Shown here: positions 6,911-15,933 of the stretch, one piece after another
Layout: the number at the start of each line of letters is the position of its first letter
Position numbering within the stretch: position 1 is the first letter of the stretch
Assembly (NCBI GenBank): GCA_020425485.1
Contig: JAGQRL010000228.1
Coordinates: 13,819-29,905, forward strand
Origin: Rhodospirillaceae bacterium
GTDB taxonomy: Bacteria > Pseudomonadota > Alphaproteobacteria > DSM-16000 > Inquilinaceae
DNA length: 16,087 nt
Direction of reading: 5' to 3'
Program-made: the position numbers and the translations under genes
The notes under the pieces: model-generated
What the model saw: the letters and a program-made list of their open reading frames with translations, nothing else
Databases searched by the model: none
Told to the model about the DNA's origin: nothing

Positions 6911-7075
6911 TCAGGCGGACATTTGGGCCATTTCATCCTTCAAACGCAGCTTGGCCCGTTTCAGGCGAGTCACCGTCTCGGTGTTCGGCATGGGGCGTTG
7001 GAATTCCTCATCCAGTTCTCGCTCCAGCTGAGCGTGCTTGGTCTGAAGCGAGGCGAGACGTTCCGACATTGCCAT
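6911..7075 (-). CDS. YdcH/DUF465-family small protein
   Basis: A 54-residue, highly charged helical protein of the DUF465 (YdcH) family: SERLASLQTKHAQLERELDEE followed by the conserved LKRAKLRLKDEMAQM. The family is widespread in proteobacteria and its function is not established. ATG 7075 has GGAGG eight bases upstream, better than the internal ATG at 7069; the frame opens further upstream to 7129 without a ribosome binding site. It is a paralogue of the gene at 8669. Confidence 0.85.
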   Translation of the reverse strand: MAMSERLASLQTKHAQLERELDEEFQRPMPNTETVTRLKRAKLRLKDEMAQMSA

Positions 7076-7361
7076 TCTGCGTTCCTCCCATGTTGGGTGA
7101 CGATATGACCAATGTGGGAAGGCTAGCACGGATTTCCAGAAACAGGGTTGCTTTCTGCAGAGGTTCCGTACATAAGACGCGGTTTTCGTGGTTTACGAAA
7201 GTTGTCGCCTGGGGCCGGCCGCAGCCGCCCCGGTGGAGCCCCGCGGGCACCCTGCTTCGGCACCCGCCGCCCCCCAGATCCTGTTCGCCCATTGGTGGAA
7301 ATGCAGCGGGCCTGGCCTGCTGATCTGTGTGACTCTGCGGTCGCCGCCGCCCGCAACGGCA
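7076..7361. other. Intergenic region with an inverted repeat
   Basis: No gene is supported here. TTTCGT (7184-7189) and ACGAAA (7195-7200) form a perfect inverted repeat with a 5-base spacer, a shape suited to a dimeric regulator. On the minus strand TTATGT, some 15 bases further on, could be a -10 element for the YdcH-like gene at 7075. The stretch 7206-7300 is GC-rich and featureless to the eye. Confidence 0.3.
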
Positions 7362-7387
7362 AACGGCCAGCCCGAGGGCTGGCCGTT
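7362..7387 (-). terminator. Hairpin terminator after the phosphofructokinase gene
   Basis: AACGGCCAGCC (7362-7372) pairs with GGCTGGCCGTT (7377-7387) in an 11-bp stem with a CGAG loop. It lies 27 bases after the stop codon at 7415. The T run after it is short (TTT then GCC), so efficiency is uncertain. Confidence 0.6.
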
Positions 7388-7414
7388 GCGTCTTGGCTCC
7401 GCCGATGGCTGGCG

Positions 7415-8497
<1,083 letters not shown>

Positions 8498-8668
8498 GGT
8501 CGAGGCTCCGTTTTGATTGAGGGCCGCGGCGGGCGGCGCGAGATTTGGTTAGGACACGTGGCGTTTCGCAGCATGCCGACAACCGAGAGATGCTTCAACT
8601 GGTCATCAATCGGTTCTCTCCATCGTCGCAAGGGTGTAATAGACCGCTCCCAGTACCGTGAGGACGCG

Positions 8669-8869
8669 ATGGACGACGCGATTGGGTTGCGTGAGAGACT
8701 GGCGACGCTGATGGTCGAGCACCGCGACCTGGACGACGTGATCGCCCGAATGTCTGAAGACCCGGTCACCAACCAGTTGCAACTTCAGCGATTAAAGAAG
8801 CGCAAGCTGCTCCTGAAGGATCAGATCGCCTGCCTGCGCAGCCAGATTCTGCCGGACATCATCGCCTGA
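8669..8869 (+). CDS. YdcH/DUF465-family small protein (second copy)
   Basis: A 66-residue helical protein with the DUF465 pattern: RLATLMVEHRDLDDVIARM then LKKRKLLLKDQIACL. The ATG at 8669 has GAGG six bases upstream and matches the family start. The longer open frame upstream is antisense to phosphofructokinase and is not coding. TAATAG near 8638 could be a -10 element. It is a diverged paralogue of the gene at 6911-7075, on the other side of phosphofructokinase. Confidence 0.85.
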   Translation: MDDAIGLRERLATLMVEHRDLDDVIARMSEDPVTNQLQLQRLKKRKLLLKDQIACLRSQILPDIIA

Positions 8870-8966
8870 CCCGGCGCCCGCTGCGGCCCCGAAATTCCCG
8901 TCCTTCCGGCCTCGCCAGACCGCTCTCCCGGCCCGTCGCCCCAGCCCCAATTAAATATTGCCAAGG

Positions 8967-9422
8967 CTAGTCTTCGCCGGCCTGGGCGGCTTCGCGCAGC
9001 CCCTGGCGGGCCAGCGCATCTGCCCGTTCGTTTTCCGGGTGGCCGGCATGGCCCTTCACCCACAGCCAATCGACCGTGTGGCGGGCTGCCGCCGCATCCA
9101 GGCGCTGCCACAGGTCCTGGTTCTTCACCGGCTTCTTGTCGGCGGTTTTCCAGCCGCGCGCCTTCCAGCCGGCGAGCCACTGGCTGATGCCCTGCTGAAC
9201 GTAGCGGCTGTCGGTGGTGACGATGGCGTGCACCGGCCGCTTCATCGCCTCCAGGGCGGAAATCACCGCCATCAGCTCCATGCGGTTGTTGGTGGTGTCC
9301 GCCTCGCCGCCCGACAGCTCCTTTTCCGCCGAGCCATAGCGCAGCACCGCCCCCCAGCCGCCGGGGCCGGGATTGCCGCTGCACGCGCCATCGGTGAAGA
9401 TTTCCACGCGGCTGCGGCTCAT
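8967..9422 (-). CDS. rnhA: Ribonuclease HI
   Basis: RNase HI cuts RNA in RNA-DNA hybrids (R-loops, Okazaki primers) in the cytoplasm. The 151-residue protein has the complete active site: D11 in FTDGACSGNPGPGGWG, E49 in RMEL, D71 in TTDSRYV, H125 in KGHAGH and D135 in ERADALA. Its start codon overlaps the thrB stop by four bases (ATGA), so it is translationally coupled. The thrB-rnhA pairing is common in alphaproteobacteria. Confidence 0.96.
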   Translation of the reverse strand: MSRSRVEIFTDGACSGNPGPGGWGAVLRYGSAEKELSGGEADTTNNRMELMAVISALEAMKRPVHAIVTTDSRYVQQGISQWLAGWKARGWKTADKKPVKNQDLWQRLDAAAARHTVDWLWVKGHAGHPENERADALARQGLREAAQAGED

Positions 9423-10384
9423 GGATCGAGCCCGTAGGCGGCCACGGTGGAGACCTGCTGGTGGAAGCGCAGCTTCTTCCAGTATTCCAGCGGGTCCTTG
9501 GGCCGCACCAGGGCGCCGTCGGGCACGTTCAGCCAGTCGTAAAGCCGGGTCAGCAGGAAGCGGATCGCCGCCCCCCGCGCCAGCACCGGCAGGGCCGCCA
9601 GTTCCTCAGCGGAAACCGGGCGCTCCGCGGTGTAGGCGGACAGGAGCGCGCGGGCCTTGGTGATGTTGAAGGCACCGTCCACCTCAAAGCACCAAGCGTT
9701 CAGGCACACCGCGATGTCGTAGGCCAGCAGATCGGTGCAGGCGAAATAGAAGTCGATGAAGCCGGACAGCTCGGAGTTCCGGAAGAACACGTTGTCGGGG
9801 AACAGGTCGGCGTGGATCACGCCCGCCGGCAGGTCGGCCGGCCAGGCCGCCTCCAGAATGTCCAGCTCTGCCGCCAGGGCGGCCCCCAGGCCGGGCGACA
9901 CGCTGTCCGCCCCCTCGCCGCAGGCTTCGAACAGCGGCCGCCAGCCGGCCACCGACAGGTCGTTCACCCGCACCATGGAAAAATCGGCACCGGCCAGGTG
10001 CATGGCCGCCAGGCCGCGGCCCAGCTCATGGCAGTGCACCGGCTGGATGCGCCGCGGCCACATGCCGTCCAGAAACGTCACGATGGCGGCCGGCCGGCCG
10101 GAAAGCCGGCGCAGCGTCTGCCCGTCGCGGCCAGACAGCGGCAGCGGGCAGCGGATGCCGTTGGAGGCGAGGTGCTGCATCAGGGCGACGAAGAAGGGCA
10201 GGTCGGCCTCGGCCACCCGCTTTTCGTAGAGCGTCAGGATGAAGCGGCCGCCGGTGGTGACCAGCAGGTAGTTGGAATTCTCCACGCCCTCGGCGATGCC
10301 CTTGCAGGCGACCACGGCGCCGATGTCGTACTCGGCGACGAACGCGGACACCTCTTCATCGGTGACTTCTGTGTAGACGGCCAT
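9419..10384 (-). CDS. thrB: Homoserine kinase, type II ThrB
   Basis: It phosphorylates homoserine with ATP in threonine biosynthesis. The 321-residue protein belongs to the aminoglycoside phosphotransferase-like ThrB family, not the GHMP type. Visible are the start MAVYTEVTDEEVSAFVAEYD, GIAEGVENSNYLL (29-41), the catalytic loop VIHADLFPDNVFF (189-201, with D193 and N198) and the metal-binding GFIDFYFACTD (208-218). The ATG at 10384 has no clear ribosome binding site. Many alphaproteobacteria have ispH directly upstream; here an aminomutase-like gene is found 66 bases upstream on the same strand. Confidence 0.94.
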   Translation of the reverse strand: MAVYTEVTDEEVSAFVAEYDIGAVVACKGIAEGVENSNYLLVTTGGRFILTLYEKRVAEADLPFFVALMQHLASNGIRCPLPLSGRDGQTLRRLSGRPAAIVTFLDGMWPRRIQPVHCHELGRGLAAMHLAGADFSMVRVNDLSVAGWRPLFEACGEGADSVSPGLGAALAAELDILEAAWPADLPAGVIHADLFPDNVFFRNSELSGFIDFYFACTDLLAYDIAVCLNAWCFEVDGAFNITKARALLSAYTAERPVSAEELAALPVLARGAAIRFLLTRLYDWLNVPDGALVRPKDPLEYWKKLRFHQQVSTVAAYGLDP

Positions 10385-10450
10385 GGGCGTCGGATCTTGC
10401 TGGCAGGCGGCTGGAAGCGATGCCTGGATGACACCGCTTGCGCCCGCCGG

Positions 10451-11506
10451 TCAATCGCACTCGGATGGGCCGGCGTCATCGGGGTAGCTGTGGAGGTCAC
10501 CTTTTGGGTCGGCGATGGTCCACCCGTTCGGGTCGGGCCGGGCGTGGCACGGCCCCACCGGCACCTTGCCGTGGCCACCGGGGATATCCAGCACATAGGT
10601 GGGCTGGCAGAGGCCGGACACGCGGCCGCGTAGCGCCCCGGCAATCGCCTGGCCCTCGGCCAGGGACAGGCGGAAATGTGCCGTTCCGGGCGCGGCATCG
10701 GGATGGTGCAGGTAGTAGGGTTTCACGCGCAGGCGCACCAGGCGGCGGAACAGCGCTTCCAGGATGGCGGGATCGTCGTTGACGCCCCTGAGCAGCACGG
10801 TCTGGGAGACCACCGGCACGCCGGCATCCACCAGGCGGGCGATGGCGGCGGCGGCATCTTCCGTCAGCTCGCGGGGATGGTTGGTGTGGACGGACATCCA
10901 CACCGCGGTATCCGCCCGCCGCAGGGTGGCGGCCAGATCCGGCGTCACCCGGCTGGGATCGGCCACCGGCACGCGGCTGTGCAGGCGCACCACGCCGACA
11001 TGGCCGATGGCGTCCAGCCGCCCCAGCACCCGGTCCAGCCGCCGCGGGCTGATGAGCAGCGGGTCGCCGCCCGAGAGGATGACCTCCCAGATCTCCGGGT
11101 GGCCGTCGATATAGGCCAGTGCCGCCTCCAGCCCCGCGGCATCCAGTGCTGCTCCGCCGGGGCCGACGCGGGTGCGCCGGAAGCAGAAGCGACAATAGAC
11201 CGGGCAGGCGTGATGCAGCGTCAGCAGCACCCGGTCGGCATAGCGGTGGATAAGGCCGGGCAGCGGGCTGTGCGCCACATCGCCGATGGGATCGCTGCGT
11301 TCGCCCGGCGCCTCGTTAAGTTCCCGCACATCGGGCAGGAACTGGCGCGCGATGGGATCGTCGGGGTCGGCGGGGTCGATCAGCTCCGCCATGGCCGGCG
11401 TGATGGCCGTGGCATAGCGCCTCGCCACCTCCGCCAGGGCGGCGGCATCGCCGGCATCGCTGCGGCCGGTGGGGACGGCGCGGGTCTTGCGGTCTGACAG
11501 GTCCAT
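10451..11506 (-). CDS. KamA-family radical SAM protein, probably EpmB-like
   Basis: A 351-residue radical SAM aminomutase. The CxxxCxxC cluster site is at C101, C105 and C108 (CPVYCRFCFRR); SGGDP (145-149) is the SAM-binding loop, and K314 in DIPGGHGKVP is the expected PLP lysine. Lysine 2,3-aminomutases convert alpha- to beta-lysine. At this length it is closer to EpmB (YjeK), which makes beta-lysine for modification of elongation factor P, than to clostridial KamA of about 416 residues. No efp or epmA is in the window, so the substrate is unproven. It probably leads a unit with thrB and rnhA. Confidence 0.85.
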   Translation of the reverse strand: MDLSDRKTRAVPTGRSDAGDAAALAEVARRYATAITPAMAELIDPADPDDPIARQFLPDVRELNEAPGERSDPIGDVAHSPLPGLIHRYADRVLLTLHHACPVYCRFCFRRTRVGPGGAALDAAGLEAALAYIDGHPEIWEVILSGGDPLLISPRRLDRVLGRLDAIGHVGVVRLHSRVPVADPSRVTPDLAATLRRADTAVWMSVHTNHPRELTEDAAAAIARLVDAGVPVVSQTVLLRGVNDDPAILEALFRRLVRLRVKPYYLHHPDAAPGTAHFRLSLAEGQAIAGALRGRVSGLCQPTYVLDIPGGHGKVPVGPCHARPDPNGWTIADPKGDLHSYPDDAGPSECD

Positions 11507-11635
11507 GGGCTGAGCGTGGGGCTTTCCGGCGGTGGCCCCATCGGTAGCACCGGCGCGGGGACGGGTCGACCGGGCGCTTGTGGCCGGCCGCGGGCTTGCC
11601 TAGTGTCTGGCCACCCTCCCCAGGAGATCGACCCG

Positions 11636-12241
11636 ATGCTGCACCTCGTTCCGACCGGCGCTTTCGCTTTCCGCCCGTTGATGCCCCGCGCGGCCGCCTG
11701 GCTGCTGGCGGGCGCTGCGGTGCTGGCGCTGTCGGCCTGCGGCGGCGACGACGAGCTGACCGATCCGCCCACCGAAAGCCAGATCGAGGTGATCACGCGC
11801 GACGAGGTGTTCACCTGCCCCGATGTCTCGGTGGTGGCGGATGTTTCGGAAATCCAGCGCTATGCCGGGGAGGTGCGCGACCCCACCCAGCTTGTGGCCG
11901 ACCTGTCGGTGGGCAATTTCACCGGCGGCTGCGACTACGACGAGGACGGCGTGCGGGTGGTGCTGCAGGTGGACTTCGATGCCGTGCGCGGCCCGCGCTA
12001 CGCCGGCGAGGCGGTGCCGTTCCAGTATTTCGTGGCGATCGTCGATCCCAGCGAGCGCATCCTGGCCAAGGAAGTGTTCTCCACCGAGGTGGAGATCGAC
12101 AGCGACTCCGCGGTGGGCCGGGTGACCGAGGAACTGGTGCAGACCATTCCGCTGGAGCGCCGGGCCATCGGCCCCACCTACCAGGTGCTGCTGGGCTTCC
12201 AGGTGTCGGAAGCCGAACTGCGCGCCATGCGGGCGGAGTAG
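11636..12241 (+). CDS. Putative lipoprotein of unknown function
   Basis: The 201-residue product has an N-terminal signal ending in the lipobox LSAC, followed by GGDDELTD. ATG 11636 has AGGAG nine bases upstream and puts the cysteine at residue 35; ATG 11681 would give a more standard 20-residue signal but has no ribosome binding site. The mature part contains FTCPDV and GGCDYDEDG, two cysteines that could form a disulphide, and an all-beta-looking stretch (VRVVLQVDFDAVRGP, FQYFVAIVDPSERIL). The aspartates after the lipid cysteine are at positions +4 and +5, not +2, so outer-membrane sorting is plausible. I do not recognise the domain. Confidence 0.8.
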   Translation: MLHLVPTGAFAFRPLMPRAAAWLLAGAAVLALSACGGDDELTDPPTESQIEVITRDEVFTCPDVSVVADVSEIQRYAGEVRDPTQLVADLSVGNFTGGCDYDEDGVRVVLQVDFDAVRGPRYAGEAVPFQYFVAIVDPSERILAKEVFSTEVEIDSDSAVGRVTEELVQTIPLERRAIGPTYQVLLGFQVSEAELRAMRAE

Positions 12242-12249
12242 GCGCCCGC

Positions 12250-12696
12250 CTACACCACCTCCAGCGTGCCCACCGGCTGGTCGACCTCGCCGGCCAGGCG
12301 GGTGATCAGCGCCTCGTAGCTTTCCATCGGCCAGGGGATGATGCAGCCCTCGCTGCCCACGGCACCGGGCTTGTGCAGCAGGAAGTCGTTCCAGGTGCGC
12401 CCCGCAGCGTCGATCCACGCCTTGGTTTCGGGGTCGGGGTGGAGGAAGCAGCACAGCCCGAAGCGCTTGTTGGTGGGCGAGGTGTAGTCCCCCAGCCAAT
12501 AGATGGTGTAGCGGCCGGCCGGCGTCGGCCCGCCCACCTTTGTGCGGTCCCAGCTTTCCGGGCCGGACTGCCAGCGCCCCGGATCCACCGCCCCGCGATG
12601 GCCGCCGGAAACCGCGCGCAGGTCCACCGGCGCCCCATCGATGGTGCCGTGCAGGCGCTCGCGCGCGGCGTCGTAGATCAGCTTGGCATCGGGCAT
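12250..12696 (-). CDS. L,D-transpeptidase-fold protein, Tlde1/DUF2778-like
   Basis: A 148-residue protein carrying the Tlde1/YkuD-type pattern: RAVSGG (27-32), GGPTPAGRYTI (55-65) and the active-site segment LLHKPGAVGSEGCIIP (106-121) with H108, S115 and C118. Such enzymes cut or cross-link peptidoglycan stem peptides, and Tlde1 proteins are type VI secretion toxins. ATG 12696, with AGAGG four bases upstream, gives a protein starting right at the domain with no signal peptide. It therefore either leaves by a specialised route or acts elsewhere. The frame opens further upstream to 12915, but that part lies over the divergent ATPase gene. It is convergent with the lipoprotein (8 bases apart). 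Confidence 0.75.
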   Translation of the reverse strand: MPDAKLIYDAARERLHGTIDGAPVDLRAVSGGHRGAVDPGRWQSGPESWDRTKVGGPTPAGRYTIYWLGDYTSPTNKRFGLCCFLHPDPETKAWIDAAGRTWNDFLLHKPGAVGSEGCIIPWPMESYEALITRLAGEVDQPVGTLEVV

Positions 12697-12839
12697 GGGG
12701 CCTCTCGCGTTCTCAAGCTCCCATAGATGGTCCGCCGCCGCCGATCGGGAAGCGGAAAATGCCGGCAAGGCATGGTACAAATCAAGAACATATGATACAG
12801 GTTGCGGCGGCACCCATTTTCCAGCGTCGCAGGGTGGCG
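12697..12839. promoter_or_regulatory. Divergent promoter region
   Basis: This gap separates the Tlde1-like gene from the ATPase pair. An AT-rich patch (12774-12798) contains TATGAT, a possible -10 for the ATPase genes. ATGCC (12759-12763) and GGCAT (12769-12773) form a short inverted repeat beside it. Promoter assignments are tentative. Confidence 0.3.
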
Positions 12840-13661
12840 ATGGATTTTCCCAACATGAAGCATGTGAGGTGGCGGCGAGCCTGGGAGTCCGAACGCCGGC
12901 GGGCGGTGTTCTCACCGCCGTTCCTGCGGAACATCACGCTGCGCGAGGGGGCAGCGCCGGACTGGGACAGCTTTCCCTTCAACGCCCGGATCTTCGCCGG
13001 GCGGAAGGTCGACATCGCCTTCACCCACCAGACCACCATCCTGGTGGGGGAGAACGCCACCGGCAAATCCACCCTGCTGGAAGCCATCGCCGCCAATTGC
13101 GGGTTCAGTCCCGAGGGCGGCACCCAGAACCACCACTACGAGACCGACGAGCCGCGCCACCACCCGCTGGCGGACCAGGTGCGGTTCGCCTGGAAGCCCA
13201 AGGTGCAGTTCGGCCTGTTCTTGCGCGCGGAAACCTTCTTCAACCTGTCGCGCTACCTGGACGACGTGGACGAGACCGACCGATTCGGCAACCCGCGGCC
13301 CCTGCCGGTCGACATGCTGTACCACGGCCACTCCCACGGCCAGGCGTTCCACCGGCTGTTCCAGGCGCGCCTGAAGGGGCCCGGCATCTATCTGCTGGAC
13401 GAGCCGGAAGCGGCGCTGTCGCCAACCCGGCTGCTGGAACTGCTGGTATTGCTGGGTAACCTTCGGCACGACGGCATGGCCCAGGTGATCCTGGCCACCC
13501 ACTCGCCGATCCTGATGGCCTTCCCCGGTGCTGCGCTGTGGGAGATCACATCGTCCGGCATCCGCCAGGCGGAGTATGACGACCTGGAGCATGTGCGCAC
13601 CCTGCGCCGCGTGCTCAACGACCCCGACGCGGCGATGGCCGCAGCCCTTGGGGCGGAATAG
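12840..13661 (+). CDS. ABC-type/AAA ATPase, COG3910-like (first of a tandem pair)
   Basis: A 273-residue soluble ATPase of the AAA_21/COG3910 group. Residues 24-34 (FSPPFLRNITL) lead into Walker A GENATGKST (70-78), the family block FLRAETFFNLSRYL (127-140), an ABC-signature-like HSHGQAF (164-170), Walker B IYLLDEPEAALSP (183-195) and switch histidine ATHSP (219-223, H221). There are no membrane segments and no long coiled-coil arm, unlike SMC or RecF. The role of the family is unknown. ATG 12840 has AGGG five bases upstream; ATG 12792 is an alternative. The stop lies 5 bases before a paralogue, which suggests coupled translation. Confidence 0.87.
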   Translation: MDFPNMKHVRWRRAWESERRRAVFSPPFLRNITLREGAAPDWDSFPFNARIFAGRKVDIAFTHQTTILVGENATGKSTLLEAIAANCGFSPEGGTQNHHYETDEPRHHPLADQVRFAWKPKVQFGLFLRAETFFNLSRYLDDVDETDRFGNPRPLPVDMLYHGHSHGQAFHRLFQARLKGPGIYLLDEPEAALSPTRLLELLVLLGNLRHDGMAQVILATHSPILMAFPGAALWEITSSGIRQAEYDDLEHVRTLRRVLNDPDAAMAAALGAE

Positions 13662-13666
13662 CCGGC

Positions 13667-14587
13667 ATGGCGCGCGACAAGACCCAGGCCCTGCCGCCGC
13701 CCTTCCTCAGGGAAATCCGCGAAACCGGCGGCGGCGACCCGCAGCGCTACCCCTACACCACGCCGCTGTTCGCCCGCCGGCCCTTCCGGCTTGCCTTCAC
13801 CCAACCGGTCACCCTGCTGGTGGGGGAGAACGGCACGGGCAAGTCCACCTTGCTGGAGGCGATTGCCGCCGATTGCGGCTTCCACCCCGAAGGCGGCGAC
13901 CGCAACCAGGCCTTTGCCACGCGGGAAGGCAAGCGGCCGGGCACCGTGATCAATCCCCTGCTGGTGTTTTCCTGGCGGCCGCGGGTGGGCCGCGGGTTCT
14001 TCTTGCGCGCGGAGAGCTTTTTCAACCTGGCGCGCGCGCTGGACGGCATGGCCGGCGAGCCGGAGGGCGGCGGCGAGGAGGTGTTCGCGCCCTATGGCGG
14101 CCGCTCGCTGCGCGCCGTTTCCCACGGCGAAAGCTTCATGGCGCTGTTCCGCAACCGCTTCAAAGGGCGCGGCATCTATCTGCTGGACGAGCCGGACAGC
14201 GCGCTGTCGCCGATGCAGCAGCTCCGCTTCCTGGAACTGCTGGACGCGTGGCGGCGGACCGGCGAGGTGCAGGTGATCATCGCCACCCACGCGCCCATCC
14301 TGATGGCCTATCCCCACGCCCAGCTTCTGGAGATCGGTGCGGACGGAGTGGCGGAGACGACGTTCGATGCGCTGGACCATGTGCGCATCACCCGGCGCTT
14401 CCTCAACAACCGCGAGGGCATGCTGCGCGAGCTGTTCGCCGCTGCCGACGAGGGTGAGGGCGAAGGCGAGGACGATGACGGGGACGGGGAAACGCCCCCT
14501 GGCGACGGCCTGGCGGAACCGCAGGCCGAGGCGTTCCGGCACGGCGCGGCCGCCCCTCCGCGCCGCAGGCTTGCGCGCGGCCACTGA
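13667..14587 (+). CDS. ABC-type/AAA ATPase, COG3910-like (second of a tandem pair)
   Basis: A 306-residue paralogue of the preceding gene in the same motif order: PPFLREI (11-17), Walker A GENGTGKST (53-61), FFLRAESFFNLARAL (111-125), signature VSHGESF (151-157), Walker B IYLLDEPDSALSP (170-182) and switch histidine ATHAP (206-210). Unlike its partner it ends in an acidic run (DEGEGEGEDDDGDGE, about 261-275) and then a basic Pro/Arg-rich tail, probably a disordered interaction region. ATP-dependent dimerisation of such subunits is usual, and an obligate heterodimer of the two paralogues is possible. The first gene lacks the tail, so the pair appears specialised rather than redundant. Confidence 0.88.
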   Translation: MARDKTQALPPPFLREIRETGGGDPQRYPYTTPLFARRPFRLAFTQPVTLLVGENGTGKSTLLEAIAADCGFHPEGGDRNQAFATREGKRPGTVINPLLVFSWRPRVGRGFFLRAESFFNLARALDGMAGEPEGGGEEVFAPYGGRSLRAVSHGESFMALFRNRFKGRGIYLLDEPDSALSPMQQLRFLELLDAWRRTGEVQVIIATHAPILMAYPHAQLLEIGADGVAETTFDALDHVRITRRFLNNREGMLRELFAAADEGEGEGEDDDGDGETPPGDGLAEPQAEAFRHGAAAPPRRRLARGH

Positions 14588-14640
14588 CAGCCGGCACAAA
14601 CGGCGTCTGGTGATCTGGTGCGGCGCGGGAGGGGACGGCG

Positions 14641-14868
14641 ATGGCGCAGAGCCTGAAGGAAAAGCTTGAGGCGGCGATCCGCCACGAGATGGAAGCCCAG
14701 ACCCGCTACATGGCGGCGGTGCAGGCCATGGTGCCGTTCGACACCGAGGGCATCGAGCCGCCGCGCGACGCCGTGGCGCGGGAGGAAGACGCCTACGCCG
14801 AACTGCGCGAGGCCCAGGCGGCCAAGCAATCGATCCTCGACGCACTGCGCCGCAAGCTGGGCCGGTAG
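14641..14868 (+). CDS. Small helical protein of unknown function
   Basis: A 75-residue, charged protein predicted to be two helices (KEKLEAAIRHEMEAQTRYMAAV and EEDAYAELREAQAAKQSILDALRRKL) joined by a Pro-containing linker (PFDTEGIEPPRD). The ATG has GGGAGGGG six bases upstream, a strong ribosome binding site. It follows the ATPase pair by 53 bases on the same strand with no terminator between, so it may be expressed with them. I do not recognise the family. Confidence 0.7.
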   Translation: MAQSLKEKLEAAIRHEMEAQTRYMAAVQAMVPFDTEGIEPPRDAVAREEDAYAELREAQAAKQSILDALRRKLGR

Positions 14869-15021
14869 GCCCGTTCCGGCCCGCGGCTATCGCGCCTTGG
14901 CCGACAGGCAAGCGCGCCGGCCGGCATGGCTGTGCTGCGGGCCGCTTGCTATCTGGTAGCGCCGGGGGCGCGATAGGTTGGCGGCGATGCATTGCACTGC
15001 CCTGGCCCCCGGCCGCACCCC

Positions 15022-15891
15022 ATGAAACCGATCGATCTGCTGCTGACCCTGCTGGTGGCGGTGACCTGGGGGCTGAACTTCGTCATCGCCAAGCTGGGCG
15101 TGGCGGAGATGCCGCCGATCTTCCTGGTGACGCTGCGCTTCGCCCTGGTGGCGGCCCTGCTGGTGCCCTTCGTGCGGTTTCCGCGGGGCCGCTTCGTGCC
15201 GCTCCTGGTGCTCGCCATGACGTTGGGCACGCTGCACTTCTCCTTGATGTTCTCCGCCCTCAACTCCATCGATGCGTCGGTGGCGGCGGTGGCCATCCAA
15301 ACCCAGGTGCCGTTCGCCGCCATCCTCTCGGCCATCCTGTTCAAGGACCCGCCGGGCTGGCGCCGGGTGCTGGGCATGGTGGTGGCGATCGGCGGGGTGG
15401 CGCTGCTGGCCGGCGCGCCCACCGGCGGCTCGGAGCTGTGGGCCATCGGCGTGGTGGTGCTGGCGGCCATGGTGTGGGCGGTCGCCAATGTGCAGATGAC
15501 CCGGCTGGGCGGGCTGGACGGGTTCACCATCAACGGCTGGATGGCGATGTTCGCCGTGCCCATGCAGCTTGCCGCCTCGCTGGCGCTGGAGGACGGGCAG
15601 TGGGAGGCGCTGACCGGCATCTCGTGGACGGTGATCGGCGTCATCGTCTACCAGGCGGTGATGGTGGTGATCCTCGCCTATGGCATCTGGTACCGCATGC
15701 TCGGCCGCTACGGGGTGAACCAGATGATGGCGTTCACCCTGCTGGTGCCGGTGTTCGGCGTGATCTCCGGCGTGGCCCTGCTGGGCGAGCCGTTCTCGCT
15801 GGCACTGGTGGTGGGGGCGCTGCTTACCATCACCGGTGTGGGCATCATCGTGCTGCGCCGGCCGCGCCTGGCCGAACGGCCGGGCAGCTAG
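15022..15891 (+). CDS. EamA-type drug/metabolite exporter
   Basis: A 289-residue DMT-superfamily membrane protein with about ten membrane segments in two EamA repeats. The start MKPIDLLLTLLVAVTWGLNFVIAKLGV and the late segment YGIWYRMLGRYGVNQM...LLVPVFGVISGVALLGE resemble E. coli EamA (YdeD), an exporter of O-acetylserine and cysteine. Substrate assignment is inference. I chose ATG 15022 because the family begins there; the frame is open from ATG 14992. Neither has a clear ribosome binding site. The gap before it holds a small hairpin, GCGCC (14959-14963) with GGCGC (14967-14971). Confidence 0.88.
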   Translation: MKPIDLLLTLLVAVTWGLNFVIAKLGVAEMPPIFLVTLRFALVAALLVPFVRFPRGRFVPLLVLAMTLGTLHFSLMFSALNSIDASVAAVAIQTQVPFAAILSAILFKDPPGWRRVLGMVVAIGGVALLAGAPTGGSELWAIGVVVLAAMVWAVANVQMTRLGGLDGFTINGWMAMFAVPMQLAASLALEDGQWEALTGISWTVIGVIVYQAVMVVILAYGIWYRMLGRYGVNQMMAFTLLVPVFGVISGVALLGEPFSLALVVGALLTITGVGIIVLRRPRLAERPGS

Positions 15892-15933
15892 AGCTGAAGA
15901 GACAGGTCCATTCCGGCCAACTGAGGCCGCTCC

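Noticed and set aside
13388..14992. 534-residue minus-strand frame across the ATPases
   Set aside because: It is antisense to two ATPases with complete motifs and shows no domain.
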